From Arion vulgaris (taxonomy: Eukaryota > Mollusca > Gastropoda > Stylommatophora > Arionidae), in NCBI GenBank assembly GCA_020796225.1, contig CM036759.1, positions 67,246,590-67,310,589 of the forward strand: 64,000 nucleotides of DNA, written 5' to 3'. The stretch's first letter is position 1. The number at the start of each line of letters is the position of its first letter. Position numbers and translations under genes: made by a program. Under the pieces are notes generated by a model, which saw only the letters and a list, made by a program, of their open reading frames with translations, did not search any database and was not told the origin of the DNA. Positions 20,352 through 32,875 of the stretch are shown piece after piece.

Positions 20352-23300
20352 TGCAGACATTGTTTACTATTGTAACACACAGATAATTGCAGACATTGTT
20401 TACTATTGTAACACACAGATAATTGCAGACATTGTTTACTATTGTAACACACAGACAATTGCAGACATTGTTTACTATTGTAACACACAGACAATTGCAG
20501 ACATTGTTTACTATTGTAACACACAGACAATTGCAGACATTGTTTACTATTGTAACACACAGACAATTGCAGACATTGTTTACTATTGTAACACACAGAT
20601 AATTGCAGACATTGTTTACTATTGTAACACACAGACAATTGCAGACATTGTTTACTATTGTAACACACAGATAATTGCAGACATTGTTTACTATTGTAAC
20701 ACACAGATAATTGCAGACATTGTTTACTATTGTAACACACAGACAATTGCAGACATTGTTTACTATTGTAACACACAGATAATTGCAGACATTGTTTACT
20801 ATTGTAACACACAGATAATTGCAGACATTGTTTACTATTGTAACACACAGATAATTGCAGACATTGTTTACTATTGTAAGACACAGACAATTGCAGACAT
20901 TGTTTACTATTGTAAGACACAGATAATTGCAGACATTGTTTACTATTGTAACACACAGACAATTGCAGACATTGTTTACTATTGTAACACACAGACAATT
21001 GCAGACATTGTTTACTATTGTAACACACAGACAATTGCAGACATTGCTTACTATTGTAACACACAGACAATTGCAGACATTGTTTACTATTGTAACACAC
21101 AGACAATTGCAGACATTGTTTACTATTGTAAAAAACAGACAATTGCAGACATTGTTTACTATTGTAACACACAGACAATTGCAGACATTGTTTACTATTG
21201 TAAGACACAGACAATTGCAGATATTGTTTACTATTGTAACACACATACAATTGCAGACATTGTTTACTATTGTAACACACAGACAATTGCAGACATTGTT
21301 TACTATTGTAACACACAGACAATTGCAGACATTGTTTACTATTGTAACACACAGACAATTGCAGACATTGTTTACTATTGTAACACACAGACAATTGCAG
21401 ACATTGTTTACTATTGTAACACACAGACAATTGCAGACATTGTTTACTATTGTAAGACACAGACAATTGCAGATATTGTTTACTATTGTAACACACATAC
21501 AATTGCAGACATTGTTTACTATTGTAACACACAGACAATTGCAGACATTGTTTACTATTGTAACACAAGACAATTGCAGATATTGTTTACTATTGTAATA
21601 ATACAGACAATTGCAGACATTGTTTACTATTGTAACACACAGACAATTGCAGACATTGTTTACTATTGTAACACACATACAATTGCAGACATTGTTTACT
21701 ATTGTAACACACAGACAATTGCAGATATTGTTTACTATTGTAACATACAGACAATTGCAGACATTGTTTACTATTGTAAGACACAGACAATTGCAGACAT
21801 TGTTTATTATTGTAACACACAGACAATTGCAGACATTGTTTACTATTGTAACACACAGACAATTGCAGACATTGTTTACTATTGTAACACACAGACAATT
21901 GCAGACATTGTTTACTATTGTAACACACAGACAATTGCAGACATTGTTTACTATTGTAACACACAGACAATTGCAGACATTGTTTACTATTGTAACACAC
22001 AGACAATTGCAGACATTGTTTACTATTGTAACACACAGACAATTGCAGACATTGTTTACTATTGTAACACACAGATAATTGCAGACATTGTTTACTATTG
22101 TAACACACAGACAATTGCAGACATTGTTTACTATTGTAACACACAGATAATTGCAGACATTGTTTACTATTGTAACACAAAGATAATTGCAGACATTGTT
22201 TACTATTGTAACACACAGACAATTGCAGACATTGTTTACTATTGTAACACACAGATAATTGCAGACATTGTTTACTATTGTAACACACAGATAATTGCAG
22301 ACATTGTTTACTATTGTAACACACAGATAATTGCAGACATTGTTTACTATTGTAAGACACAGACAATTGCAGACATTGTTTACTATTGTAAGACACAGAT
22401 AATTGCAGACATTGTTTACTATTGTAACACACAGACAATTGCAGACATTGTTTACTATTGTAACACACAGACAATTGCAGACATTGTTTACTATTGTAAC
22501 ACACAGACAATTGCAGACATTGCTTACTATTGTAACACACAGACAATTGCAGACATTGTTTACTATTGTAACATACAGACAATTGCAGACATTGTTTACT
22601 ATTGTAAGACACAGACAATTGCAGACATTGTTTATTATTGTAACACACAGACAATTGCAGACATTGTTTACTATTGTAACACACAGACAATTGCAGACAT
22701 TGTTTACTATTGTAACACACAGACAATTGCAGACATTGTTTACTATTGTAACACACAGACAATTGCAGACATTGTTTACTATTGTAACACACAGACAATT
22801 GCAGACATTGTTTACTATTGTAACACACAGACAATTGCAGACATTGTTTACTATTGTAACACACAGATAATTGCAGACATTGTTTACTATTGTAACACAC
22901 AGACAATTGCAGACATTGTTTACTATTGTAACACACAGATAATTGCAGACATTGTTTACTATTGTAACACACAGATAATTGCAGACATTGTTTACTATTG
23001 TAACACACAGACAATTGCAGACATTGTTTACTATTGTAACACACAGATAATTGCAGACATTGTTTACTATTGTAACACACAGATAATTGCAGACATTGTT
23101 TACTATTGTAACACACAGATAATTGCAGACATTGTTTACTATTGTAAGACACAGACAATTGCAGACATTGTTTACTATTGTAAGACACAGATAATTGCAG
23201 ACATTGTTTACTATTGTAACACACAGACAATTGCAGACATTGTTTACTATTGTAACACACAGACAATTGCAGACATTGTTTACTATTGTAACACACAGAC

Positions 23301-23556
23301 AATTGCAGACATTGCTTACTATTGTAACACACAGACAATTGCAGACATTGTTTACTATTGTAACACACAGACAATTGCAGACATTGTTTACTATTGTAAG
23401 ACACAGACAATTGCAGACATTGTTTATTATTGTAACACACAGACAATTGCAGACATTGTTTACTATTGTAACACACAGACAATTGCAGACATTGTTTACT
23501 ATTGTAACACACAGACAATTGCAGACATTGTTTACTATTGTAACACACAGACAATT
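20352..23556. repeat. 36-bp satellite with higher-order repeats, about 89 copies
   Basis: The unit is GCAGACATTGTTTACTATTG followed by TAACACACAGACAATT. Variants (GATAATT, AAGACAC, GCTTAC, TTTATT, ACATAC) recur in the same order. The GCTTAC marker is at 22522 and 23314 and the TTTATT marker at 22631 and 23423, both exactly 792 bp (22 units) apart. A 252-bp (7-unit) block near 21240 repeats at 21493. The unit length keeps frames of up to 686 codons open on both strands, and these are not taken as genes. Confidence 0.98.
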
Positions 23557-24059
23557 CCTACTTTTCCATGTTCATATATAGAAACTGTTGGGGTTTGCCG
23601 CAGCAAAATATATTTAAAAGGGTATCTGCGGTAATGCAAAGTTTGGGACCCGCTGTTCTTGCCTATTCTGCTTACCTACACGTGATCTCGTCTGCGTGAA
23701 CGTGCACAGTATGTAGCTGGTTCCCTCTGATGTTCGGGGATTTTCCTTAAATAATTTATCACTTAATGAGTGATGCATTCACTGGGGGGTTTTGTCTGCA
23801 TTTGGTGACCTTTCTATTTGTGGTTGCACTTTCTATTTTTCATTCACGTACTGTCTCTTCCTCTTCTTCTACGTATTTCTTTGCTTGTGTTGTATTATCA
23901 ATCATCGCGTGCGCGTTTCTGTGGTCATGCATTCTTCTGTATTTGGGGAAATACCTTTCTTTGTCTCTCTGTCATTCCGTCGTTCTGTTTGTCTGTTAGT
24001 GTTTCTCTATATCCTACTAATGTATTTGTACGTATCGTAGTCAACGTCTGTGTAGCTTA
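23557..24059. other. Stretch without an identified gene
   Basis: T-rich on the plus strand from 23770. Three overlapping frames of 77-82 codons at 23766-24060 are hydrophobic by composition only. No splice or domain evidence was found. Confidence 0.5.
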
Positions 24060-24300
24060 AATAGTAGTGTACTCGATCACAACCCAAGCGTAACTGGTTC
24101 AAACTCCACGGCGGGCAAGTTTGGAATCAAATGAATTCCTTAGATTTTTACAAACGGTAAAAATAGACCTTACGGTTCAGAAAACAATAGCAAACTACTG
24201 AACGTATAAGTGGTACCTAGAAAAAGGACAATTCATTTACTGTTGCTGATGGCTAAGTTCTGTAATTTATATGCCACGATTTTCACGTATCATGTTGTCT
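24060..24300 (+). mobile_element. SINE-3 copy
   Basis: CTCGATCACAACCCAAGCGT is followed by TGGTTCAAACTCC (B-box-like), then a body with TTTTTACAAACGGTAAAAAT and ACTACTGAACGTATAAGTGG. The body is shared with 32876-33360 and 54246-54400. The tRNA relationship rests mainly on the B-box. Confidence 0.7.
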
Positions 24301-24308
24301 TTCCTTAA

Positions 24309-24360
<52 letters not shown>
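24309..24360. repeat. (AC)n(AT)n microsatellite at a LINE 3' end
   Basis: About 17 AC units are followed by about 9 AT units. It abuts the 3' end of the minus-strand LINE, and the sister copy ends in (AT)n at 25470-25487, so it is the element's tail. Confidence 0.95.
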
Positions 24361-24768
24361 GGCCTTTTCGTCTGCACAGACGGTCAGATGGCAAGTGTTT
24401 TATACTGTGACTTCTGAGTTTCGCCTTTTTCTTGTCGTTCAGCTCATACATAAGTCTCTTCTCAAAGACTCTGCGCCCTTGCGCAATACCTTTCACACAA
24501 CTCTGTCATCAGCTAGTTTTTCCATGTGCCAGGACCTAGTAAAGTTTTTCATTGAGGCCTTGCAGACATCTTTATATCTGGGCAGTGGTCTGTCCTGGTG
24601 CCTCTTCCTCCGAATGCCCACAGAACAATATTTGTTTTGGTATGTACAAGTTTCATTCTTCTCTCATGCCCCAACCATCCTATTCGTTTACTGCTGAGCA
24701 TGCCCATGATGGAAGGTAGGTTTGCGCGTTGCAGTACTTCAGAGTTGGTTGTGCCTAGCCTGGGCAGC
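24361..24768 (-). mobile_element. 5'-truncated LINE, RT C-terminus (inverted partner)
   Basis: The minus strand encodes RANLPSIMGMLSSKRIGWLG then HERRMKLVHTKT and, further on, GAESLRRDLCMS in one frame or FEKRLMYELNDKKKAKL in another. This is the same family as the plus-strand copy at 24995. Frameshifts break the frame. The two copies face each other head to head with their tails outward. Confidence 0.85.
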
Positions 24769-24994
24769 TGATATGGAGAATGTGCCTTGTCCATTTTATA
24801 CCAACCCCTCTCTCTACCCTACTGTTTCATCAAAAAGGAAAGATAAAGTCTATACGTTTGAAATCAAACAGGGTTTGCAGGGGATGTGGTCAGAAGATGG
24901 AATGGAATATACACATAACCATCAGCTGTCTTAAGGTCCCTCCCGTTCAGCTTTGTGGTCAAGGTCTAACCCTCGGCATTACCATGATATATAT
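24769..24994. other. Spacer between inverted LINEs containing a shared segment
   Basis: GAAGATGGAATGGAATATAC followed by GTGGTCAAGGTCTAACCC (24893-24980) is strongly similar to 59191-59275. It is an unclassified dispersed repeat, or the upstream part of the LINE family. Confidence 0.6.
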
Positions 24995-25487
24995 ATATAA
25001 GAGGAGACTTAACATCTTTCACCTTCGATGTCTCTTCAAGATTATGAACATCAGGTGGTACGACAAGATAACCAACTCTGAAGTACTGCAACGTGTAAAA
25101 CTGCCTTCCATCATGGGCATGATCAGCAGTAGACGACTAAGATGGTTGGGACATGTGAGAAGAATGGAAACCTGCCGCATACCAAAACAAATGTTGTTCT
25201 GTGAACTTCGGAGGGGAAGAGGCACCAGGGCAGAACACTGCTCAGATATAAAGATGTCTGCAAAGCCTCAATGAAAAAATGTTCTATAGATCCCAGCACA
25301 TGGGAGGGACTAGCTGATGACAGAGTTGTGTGGAAAGCCAAATTACGGAAGGGCGCAGAGTCTTTTGAGAAGAGACTTATGTACGAGCTGAACAACAAGA
25401 GAGAAAAGCGAAAACTCAGAGTTGTCACAATAAACACTTGCCAATTGACCGTCTGTAAAGACGAAAAAGGCATATATATATATATAT
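24995..25487 (+). mobile_element. 5'-truncated LINE, RT C-terminus
   Basis: The plus frame has IRWYDKITNSEVLQRVKLPS, then SSRRLRWLGHVRRMETCRIP and KQMLFCELRRGRGTR, the hallmark post-RT region of RTE/CR1-like LINEs. After a stop at about 25272, another frame continues with DRVVWKAKLRKGAESFEKRL and YELNNKREKRKLR. It ends in (AT)n. Confidence 0.9.
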
Positions 25488-25598
25488 GAGAACATAACTC
25501 AGTCTTACCTGACTCCCTGCTCTATATCGAACCAACCTCATGTTTCCTCTCACATTCTCACAGCCACCATTTGTTCTCTACATAATGTCACTATATAA

Positions 25599-26312
<714 letters not shown>

Positions 26313-26998
26313 AACTCCATCATCATTATCACTACCATCATCATTATAACATCATCACCCCCACCGCCATCATCACCATCATCAGCCTCTTAGTCTCAGT
26401 AAACAATAGATTCTCCGTCACGTAGTTAGTTCTATACTGACTCACATCGAAGAACTATACAACCTATAGTTCACGTAATGAGAGATTTTACATTAGACAC
26501 AAAGAACAGAAGTCTTGTCTAATCATGGCTTGTTTGTGATATCCTACGTGAAGAATGTATCACTTTCAAAGAAAATAAATCGAAACTTGTAAAATAATGT
26601 ACCGAAATGCCATGTTGATACGAGTACCAGACATACAGTTATCTCCTCCTGGCGAGTAACTAGTTTTGTGACTGTTACTTCAAGGGGAAACAATTTCACT
26701 GAAGCTTCCAAGGGACACAATTTCACTGAAACTTCAAGGGACACAATCTCTTTAATTCCACGCTCCTGAACTTTGTGAGTTAAATATAGATGAAGACACT
26801 AGCAATTATAATATATAACACTAATAATATATCTTAGATTCTCTGAAAAGAGTTCATTCTTATTGTTTCATGTTTGTTTGCCATCACGCTCTGATATATC
26901 CACAAAAACGTTCGTCTTTAGTTGAGCTCAGGCTTTAGTCCCAGACATAACAGACAATAATGGCTAACAGTAACTAAAGGGAATCGTCTTCTTTCTTT
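26313..26998. other. Low-repeat stretch without a gene
   Basis: AT-rich, no gene found. A small three-fold repeat with GGGACACAATTTCACTGAA lies at 26680-26752. Confidence 0.5.
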
Positions 26999-27128
26999 TG
27001 TCGTCACACTGCTACCGGGTTGTTGCCTAGTGTCGTCACACTGCTACCGGGTTGTTGCCTAGTGTCGTCACACTGCTACCGGGTTGTTGCCTAGTGTCGT
27101 CACACTGCTACCGGGTTGTTGCCTAGTG
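26999..27128. repeat. 32-bp tandem repeat in LINE 3' segment, 4 copies
   Basis: The unit is TGTCGTCACACTGCTACCGG then GTTGTTGCCTAG. The sister LINE at 53480 has one unit and the one at 51008 about 34. Confidence 0.95.
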
Positions 27129-27600
27129 TTGTGGTTTTATGTTTCTGTCTTGCGCTGTTCTGGTGGCTTGGGTGATTGTTATTTTTGCTCTTTGACAGGA
27201 TTCTGCCATCTAACCATCTTTCCGTGGTCTTCCTCTTGCCTTCTTTCCCAATGTTCTGTTGTAGAAGACTCTGTATACAGTGGAGTTTGGATGCATTCTT
27301 ATTAAGTGGCCAAACCACTTCATTCCTTGTTTCTCAATGTAATTCAAGCACGGTTTTGTGCCAACTTTCTTCTTATGCTGATGTTAGTGATTCTGCCTTG
27401 TCTTGTGTTGTTGGTAACTTTTCACAGGCAGCGCATTTCACATGTAGCTATTTTTTTTGACTGTGCTTTGCTCAATGTCCATGTTTGGCTCTGGTAACAC
27501 AAAGTAGGTATGAAAATGCTGTTGATCATCTGTTGCTTAGCTGTCAGTGAGTTTGTAGTGCCTTAACAATGGAGCTAGCTGGTAAGTTAAAGCATTTGCT
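26999..27600 (-). mobile_element. 5'-truncated LINE with 4-copy tandem 3' segment
   Basis: The minus strand has WPLNKNASKLHCIQSLLQQN and GKEGKRKTTERWLDGRILSK, matching the HLIRM...GKRGRPRKRWxD pattern of LINE RT C-termini. The distal side (27380-27540) matches the QCQTWTLSKAQSK-type region with frameshifts. The 3' segment TGTCGTCACACTGCTACCGG is present four times (26999-27128). Sister copies are at 51008-53450 and 53470-53665. Confidence 0.85.
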
Positions 27601-27639
27601 TGACTAAAATGAATAAGATACGTTGATTAAGAATGTGCT

Positions 27640-27906
27640 CTTCAATTTTCTTCTTTTTCCAACTTTCCATATCGACCACTTGTTAACCACTCTGTGTGAT
27701 TTGTATGTGATCTGAGCCTAAGAGTGATTGTACGTTGTAACAGCTATGCGCCTACAAGTAGGCCAGCACATCCGATTTCTGCCATGCGTTTTATTTACTA
27801 GGGTAGCTTCCCTAGATCCTACATCGGTCGCCTCTTACGACATGCTCTGTAGGTCACAGTGGTGCTATTCTTTGCTTCCCTTGCGATCCCTGGCACCACA
27901 CGGGCG
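27640..27906 (-). mobile_element. rep-A retroposon, copy 2
   Basis: Near full length. On the minus strand it starts CGTGTGGTGCCAGGGATCGC and carries GCAAAGAATAGCACCACTGT, TTACAACGTACAATCACTCT and a GAA-rich end. Another family member is inserted at 32969 with a TSD. Confidence 0.85.
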
Positions 27907-27945
27907 GTGTTGTTAAATGATATATTTGGTAAAGGAGAGACGGAC

Positions 27946-28696
27946 AAGATAAGATAAGATAAGATAAGGTAAGATAAGATAAGGTAAGATAAGATAAGAT
28001 ATGGTAAGATAAGATAAGATAAGGTAAGATAAGACGAGATAAGATAAAATAAGATAAGATAAGGTAAGATAAGATAAGATAAGATAAGATAAAGTAAGAT
28101 AAGATAAGATAAGGTAAGATAAGATAAGATAAGGTAAGATAAGACAAGATAAGATAAGGTAAGATAAGATAAGATAAAATAAGATAAGATAAGATAAGGT
28201 AAGATAAGATAAGGTAAGATAAGATAAGGTAAGATAAGATAAGATAAGGTAAGATAAGATAGATAAGATAAGGTAAGATAAGATAAGATAAGGTAAGATA
28301 AGATAAGGTAAGATAAGATAAGATAAGTTAAAAAAAGGTAAGATAAAGTAAGATAAGGTAGATAAGATAAGGTAAGGTAAGGTAAGATAAGATAAGGTAA
28401 GATAAGATAAGATAAGATAAGGTAAGATAAGATAAGGTAAGATACGGTAAAATAAGATAAGATAAGGTAATATACGGTAAGATAAGATAAGGTAAGGTAA
28501 GGTAAGATAAGATAAGGTAAGGTAAGATAAGATAAGATAAGGTAAGATAAGATAAGATAAGATAAGGTAAGGTAAGATAAGATAAGATAAGATAAGGTAA
28601 GATAAGATAAGATAAGATAAGATAAGGTAAGATAAGATAAGATAAGGTAAGGTAAGATAAGATAAGGTAAGGTAAGATAAGATAAGATAAGATAAG
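27946..28696. repeat. (AAGAT)n / (AAGGT)n microsatellite, about 750 bp
   Basis: Pentamer array with interspersed AAGAT and AAGGT and a few other changes. It abuts the end of rep-A copy 2. The minus strand reads SYLIL/SYLTL repeats as an open frame. Confidence 0.97.
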
Positions 28697-28904
28697 GTGA
28701 GTAGAGAGTAAGAGAAGGGTAGGGAAGAAGATGTAGGTAATAATAAACATAGCCGTTCAGTACAAGCGATGATGACAACAGTCTAAGACGTGTATTACTG
28801 CACCTGGTGTGTGAGGAAGTGACTGTAAAGTCAAATCCTCGATCACAATTCCCTACCACAGGTGGATAATCGTGGTTAGACATGTGGGTATTGTGTTTTC
28901 TGCC

Positions 28905-29215
28905 TTTCGTACAGCTCGTTTTCTCTGCGCCTCAACGGCATGACGATTCTCAGCTATGCGAGTTCCTATTGTTTTGTTACAGAGCGACATTTGAGAACCT
29001 TGGGATCACCAGCTCATGCTGTCTCTATCGAACCATGTTAGAGACAATTTAAGAATGTCTTTCAAGTTTGTCAAACATCAACTGTTTTGTTTTGTGATGC
29101 GTTTTATCAGGCATCCGAGCAACGTGCCCGATCCATCTCACTTGGGCCTTCTACAACAGGGTGTTGACGCTTTGGATCTTGGCTCTTGTGAAGACTTCTG
29201 TATCTGTCACATGTA
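28905..29215 (-). mobile_element. 5'-truncated LINE, RT C-terminus
   Basis: The minus strand from 29215 reads VTDTEVFTRAKIQSVNTLL, a stop, then KAQVRWIGHVARMPD. This is the VxDTEVLxRAGIxSIxxLLxxxQLRWxGHVxRMPD signature of a well-known LINE clade. The remainder to 28905 matches its tail with many frame breaks. The preceding 28697-28904 shows nothing identifiable. Confidence 0.88.
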
Positions 29216-29254
29216 CATACAATTTAAGATTGACAGTTCAGTGTATGTACATCT

Positions 29255-29760
29255 GGACAAACACCCCAGACTGCAGAACCCCAGACTGCGGAACACGTAG
29301 TTGAAGACTGACCTGATTATGACATACTTGAGAAAGCTCACTGGTCTTGTGCAGCGGTTCACAAACTTGGCATTACCGAAGACCCTCTTTTAAATGCATT
29401 GTGCTGCCGCGGACATCCACAAGTTTCTATACATGAAAATAGAAAGAAATGAATTATCTCTGTTTGACAATAGTAAACAATGTCTGTAATTTAACATTTG
29501 AATAAACAAGAAAGAAAACGTTAGGCCTATAATTTAGCATGAACATTTCTGTCTCTGTTTGAAATATCAAAGATCATAATATTTCTTCAAGCGCTTGAGG
29601 ATCCCATGTGAGTACCTACTGGAACTCCGGGGGTCCGTGGATCTCAGTTTGGTAAACGCTGGTCTAGTGAAACTACAATGGAAAGAAAAAATTACACGGA
29701 ATGCAACGTGTGAGCTACAAAAGACAGTGAAGTTTATACAAGAGACAACATTGAATATTT
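29255..29760 (+). mobile_element. Jockey-like LINE C-terminus split by a hAT-type MITE
   Basis: The first part reads QTAEHVVED, a stop, then PDYDILEKAHWS, matching the QTAEHVLQDCPxxxxLRxxxW motif. After the MITE (29352-29661) the frame resumes with TMERKITRNATCELQKTVKF and IQETTLNI, which is the usual C-terminal end of this clade (LxRTxxFIxxTxLxI). Removing the MITE and one TSD joins the two parts. Confidence 0.8.
29352..29661. mobile_element. hAT-type MITE, 310 bp, 8-bp TSD
   Basis: The ends are CAGCGGTTCACAAACTTGG and, on the opposite strand, CAGCGTTTACCAAACTGAG, imperfect inverted repeats of the CAGxGxTT...CAAACT type typical of hAT elements. Flanks are GTCTTGTG (29344-29351) and GTCTAGTG (29662-29669), an 8-bp duplication with one mismatch. 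No transposase is present. Confidence 0.88.
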
Positions 29761-29867
29761 AGACAATATTTCAAGCGATGGAAGCGAATCGGCATAATTG
29801 GAGAATGATAGAACAAGCTCGCCACATTCCATACAATTTGCATGCCTTCCAGTCAACTACTATCTCT

Positions 29868-30712
29868 AACCACGAACTGGTTACACAGTGTCAACAAGAG
29901 AATATGAGCACCATCATACAAATACTATCTCTAACCAAGAACTGCTTACACAGTGTCAACAAGAGAATATGAGCACCATCATACAAATACTATCTCTAAC
30001 CAAGAACTGCTTACACAGTGTCAACAAGAGAATATGAACACCATCATACAAATACTATCTCTAACCAAGAACTAGTTACACAGTGTCAACAAGAGAATAT
30101 TAACACCATCATACAAATACTATCTCTAACCAAGAACTGGTTACACAGTGTCAACAAGAGAATATGAACATCATCATACAAATACTATCTCTAACCAAGA
30201 ACTGGTTACACAGTGTCAACAAGAGAATATGAACACCATCGTACAAATACTATCTCTAGCCAAGAACTGCTTACACAGTGTCAACAAGAGAATATGAACA
30301 TCATCATACAAATACTATCTCTAGCCAAGAACTGGTTACACAGTGTCAACAAGAGAATATGAACACCATCGTACAAATACTATCTCTAGCCAAGAACTGC
30401 TTACACAGTGTCAACAAGAGAATATGAACACCATCATACAAATACTATCTCTAACCAAGAACTAGTTACACAGTGTCAACAAGAGAATATTAACACCATC
30501 ATACAAATACTATCTCTAGCCAAGAACTGGTTACACAGTGTCAACAAGAGAATATGAACATCATCATACAAATACTATCTCTAAACAAGAACTGCTTACA
30601 CAGTGTCAACAAGAGAATATGAACACCATCTTACAAATACTATCTCTAACCAAGAACTGCTTACACAGTGTCAACAAGAACTGCTTACACAGTGTCAACA
30701 AGAGAATATGAA
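29868..30712. repeat. 65-bp tandem repeat, about 13 copies
   Basis: The unit includes GGTTACACAGTGTCAACAAG and ACACCATCATACAAATACTA. Variants (GTTACACAG or CTTACACAG; ACATCATC or ACACCATC) alternate in blocks. It joins directly onto the LINE fragment at 30724. Confidence 0.97.
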
Positions 30713-30723
30713 CACCATCATCC

Positions 30724-31024
30724 CAAAAAAGACGTTGGAGATGGATTGGTCATGTGATGCTCATGGAGGCTAACTCTGTCACGAAAACTGCACCGAAATG
30801 GACACAGAGGGTAAACGAAAACGTGGCAGAATCTAAAACGACCTGGAGAGAAACGCAGAACAAGAACTGAAAGAAATGAATCATAACTGGAACACAATAC
30901 AGAAAACTGTCAAGAATAGAGAAGAATGGTGCGCATTTGGTGCTACCCTAAGCTCAGTGGGCGTAACAGACGAGAGAGAGAGAGAGAGAGAAAAAGAGAG
31001 CGATAGAGAGAGACAGAGAGAGAC
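30724..31024 (+). mobile_element. RTE-type LINE C-terminus ending in (GA)n
   Basis: One frame reads KRRWRWIGHVMLMEANSVTK. After a frameshift come TEGKRKRGR and, past a stop, AEQELKEMNHNWNTIQKTVK and NREEWCAFGATLSSVGV. The order matches the RTE-clade C-terminus. A (GA)n run of about 50 bp begins in the codons for DERERE at 30971. Confidence 0.9.
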
Positions 31025-31589
31025 ACCTGATGATGATTCTCTTCTTGAATTGAAAACTCCAGCACTTTCCAGTCACACACAAACAGAATTAAAAACTTCC
31101 CCGGGCTTCAAAAATAAACATATTTACAGCCATCTAAAAACTATATTTAGAATTGCTTCCATATTTATTTTTAGACCAGCCATTCTATTTATAGTTTTGC
31201 CCTGATTCGTTAAGTCTGGTGAGTGTATACGCTGTCTACAAATAGGAAGATTGCGCAACGACCTGGAATGCACGTTCTGTGAGTAACTGTAACGACCTGG
31301 CATGCACGTTCTGTGAGTAATTGTATAAATATTTATCCTGAATATCTGAACTAGAATTCTCTTGCACTAACATTGAAGCATGCAGCTATAGGCTACCTGT
31401 TCCGTGTATGACTTCCGTCTCTGAATAATCGTCTTTCATTCTTAACACTTCGACTTGAATATATTCTGGTATGAGTCAGATCTCGAGAACCATAGTAGCA
31501 TAGTTGTTGGAAAACTGGTTTTAGGTGCGTAGTTCAATTTGATTCCCCACTGATTGCAATAATTTTTCTGACCGTAATGGCACTCCTTT
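31025..31589. other. Stretch without a gene
   Basis: AT-rich, with a 34-bp direct duplication (AACGACCTGGAATGCACGTT / AACGACCTGGCATGCACGTT) at 31257-31325. Nothing else was identified. Confidence 0.5.
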
Positions 31590-31935
31590 GCGAAGTACTT
31601 GGAGGGAATAGTGCCTGGAAGAAGAATGAGGGGAAAAACCTAGAAGATGATGGGTGCAAGATGTCATTTTCCATCTGAGAATGACTGCTGCTGACGCCGG
31701 TCAACTTGCACAGAACAGAAAGTTTTTCAGGACTTCTGTCATGGGAGCCAAGTTCCGACAAGCTACTTGATGGTGATGATGATGAATGACACTCAGAACG
31801 ACCCAGCCTCAAATGGATACGAAAAAAGCGCTGGGAAAGACAGCCGACTACATCACCCATCGTGTGACGACGCTCAATGAAAAATACGAACCTAACACCC
31901 TTTTACCCCAATATACCTCGAGGTATGGGAAGAAG
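31590..31935 (+). mobile_element. Degenerate LINE C-terminal pieces
   Basis: RRMRGKTLEDDG-type sequence is followed, after a frameshift, by LRMTAADAGQLAQNRKFFRT and SVMGAKFRQAT, homologous to the fragment at 2137-2292. A second piece at 31856-31935 shares CATCGTGTGACGACGCTCAA and ATACCTCGAGGTATG with the LINE at 49370. Confidence 0.65.
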
Positions 31936-31950
31936 ATTCTAATTGAAGAA

Positions 31951-32874
31951 TCATACCAGTAGACTGTCGGCGTCTGTAGATTGAAGTCACATACCAGTAG
32001 TCTGTCGACGTCTGTAGATTGAAGTCACATACCAGTAGTCTGTCGACGTCTGTAGATTGAAGTCACAGACCAGTAATCTGTCGGCGTTTGTAGATTGAAG
32101 TCACATACCAGTAGTCTGTCGGCGTCTGTAGATTGAAGTCACATACTAGTAGACTGTCGGCGTCTGTAGATTGAAGTGACATACCAGTAGACTGTCGGCG
32201 TCTGTAGATTGAAGTCACATACCAGTAGACTGTCGGTGTCTGTAGATTGAAGTCACATACCAGTAGTCTGTCGGCGTCTGTAGATTGAAGACTCATACCA
32301 GTAGACTGTCGGCGTCTGTAGATTGAAGTCACATACCAGTAGTCTGTCGGCGTCTGTAGATTGAAGTCACATACCAGTAGTCTGTAGATTGAAGTCACAT
32401 ACCAGTAGACTGTCGGCGTCTGTAGATTGAAGTCACATACCAGTAGTCTGTCGGCGTCTGTAGATTGAAGACTCATACCAGTAGACTGTCGGCGTCTGTA
32501 GATTGAAGACTCATACCAGTAGACTGTCGGCGTCTGTAGATTGAAGACTCATACCAGTAGACTGTCGGCGTCTGTAGATTGAAGTCACATACCAGTAGTC
32601 TGTCGGCGTCTGTAGATTGAAGTCACATACCAGTAGTCTGTAGATTGAAGTCACATACCAGTAGACTGTCGGCGTCTGTAGATTGAAGTCACATACCAGT
32701 AGTCTGTCGGCGTCTGTAGATTGAAGACTCATACCAGTAGACTGTCGGCGTCTGTAGATTGAAGACTCATACCAGTAGACTGTCGGCGTCTGTAGATTGA
32801 AGACTCATACCAGTAGACTGTCGGCGTCTGTAGATTGAAGACTCATACCAGTAGTCTGTCGGCGTCTGTAGATT
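31951..32874. repeat. 38-bp tandem repeat, about 25 copies
   Basis: The unit is ATACCAGTAGACTGTCGGCG then TCTGTAGATTGAAGTCAC. A sub-variant ends GAAGACTC and two units have a 14-bp deletion. A block with this deletion is repeated (about 32376 and 32636), indicating duplication of several units together. Confidence 0.97.
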
Positions 32875-32875
32875 A

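Noticed and set aside
20240..23634. Frames of 442-686 codons on both strands
   Set aside because: The 36-bp unit is a multiple of 3 and stop-free in several frames on both strands. Simultaneous open frames on both strands argue against coding.
23766..24060. Three overlapping hydrophobic frames resembling membrane proteins
   Set aside because: The region is T-rich, which gives Phe/Leu/Ser-rich frames in every phase. No single frame is favoured.
29352..29661. Reading the first part of this stretch as continuing LINE protein (AAVHKLGITED)
   Set aside because: The hAT-type ends and 8-bp duplication explain the segment better, and the LINE frame resumes only after it.
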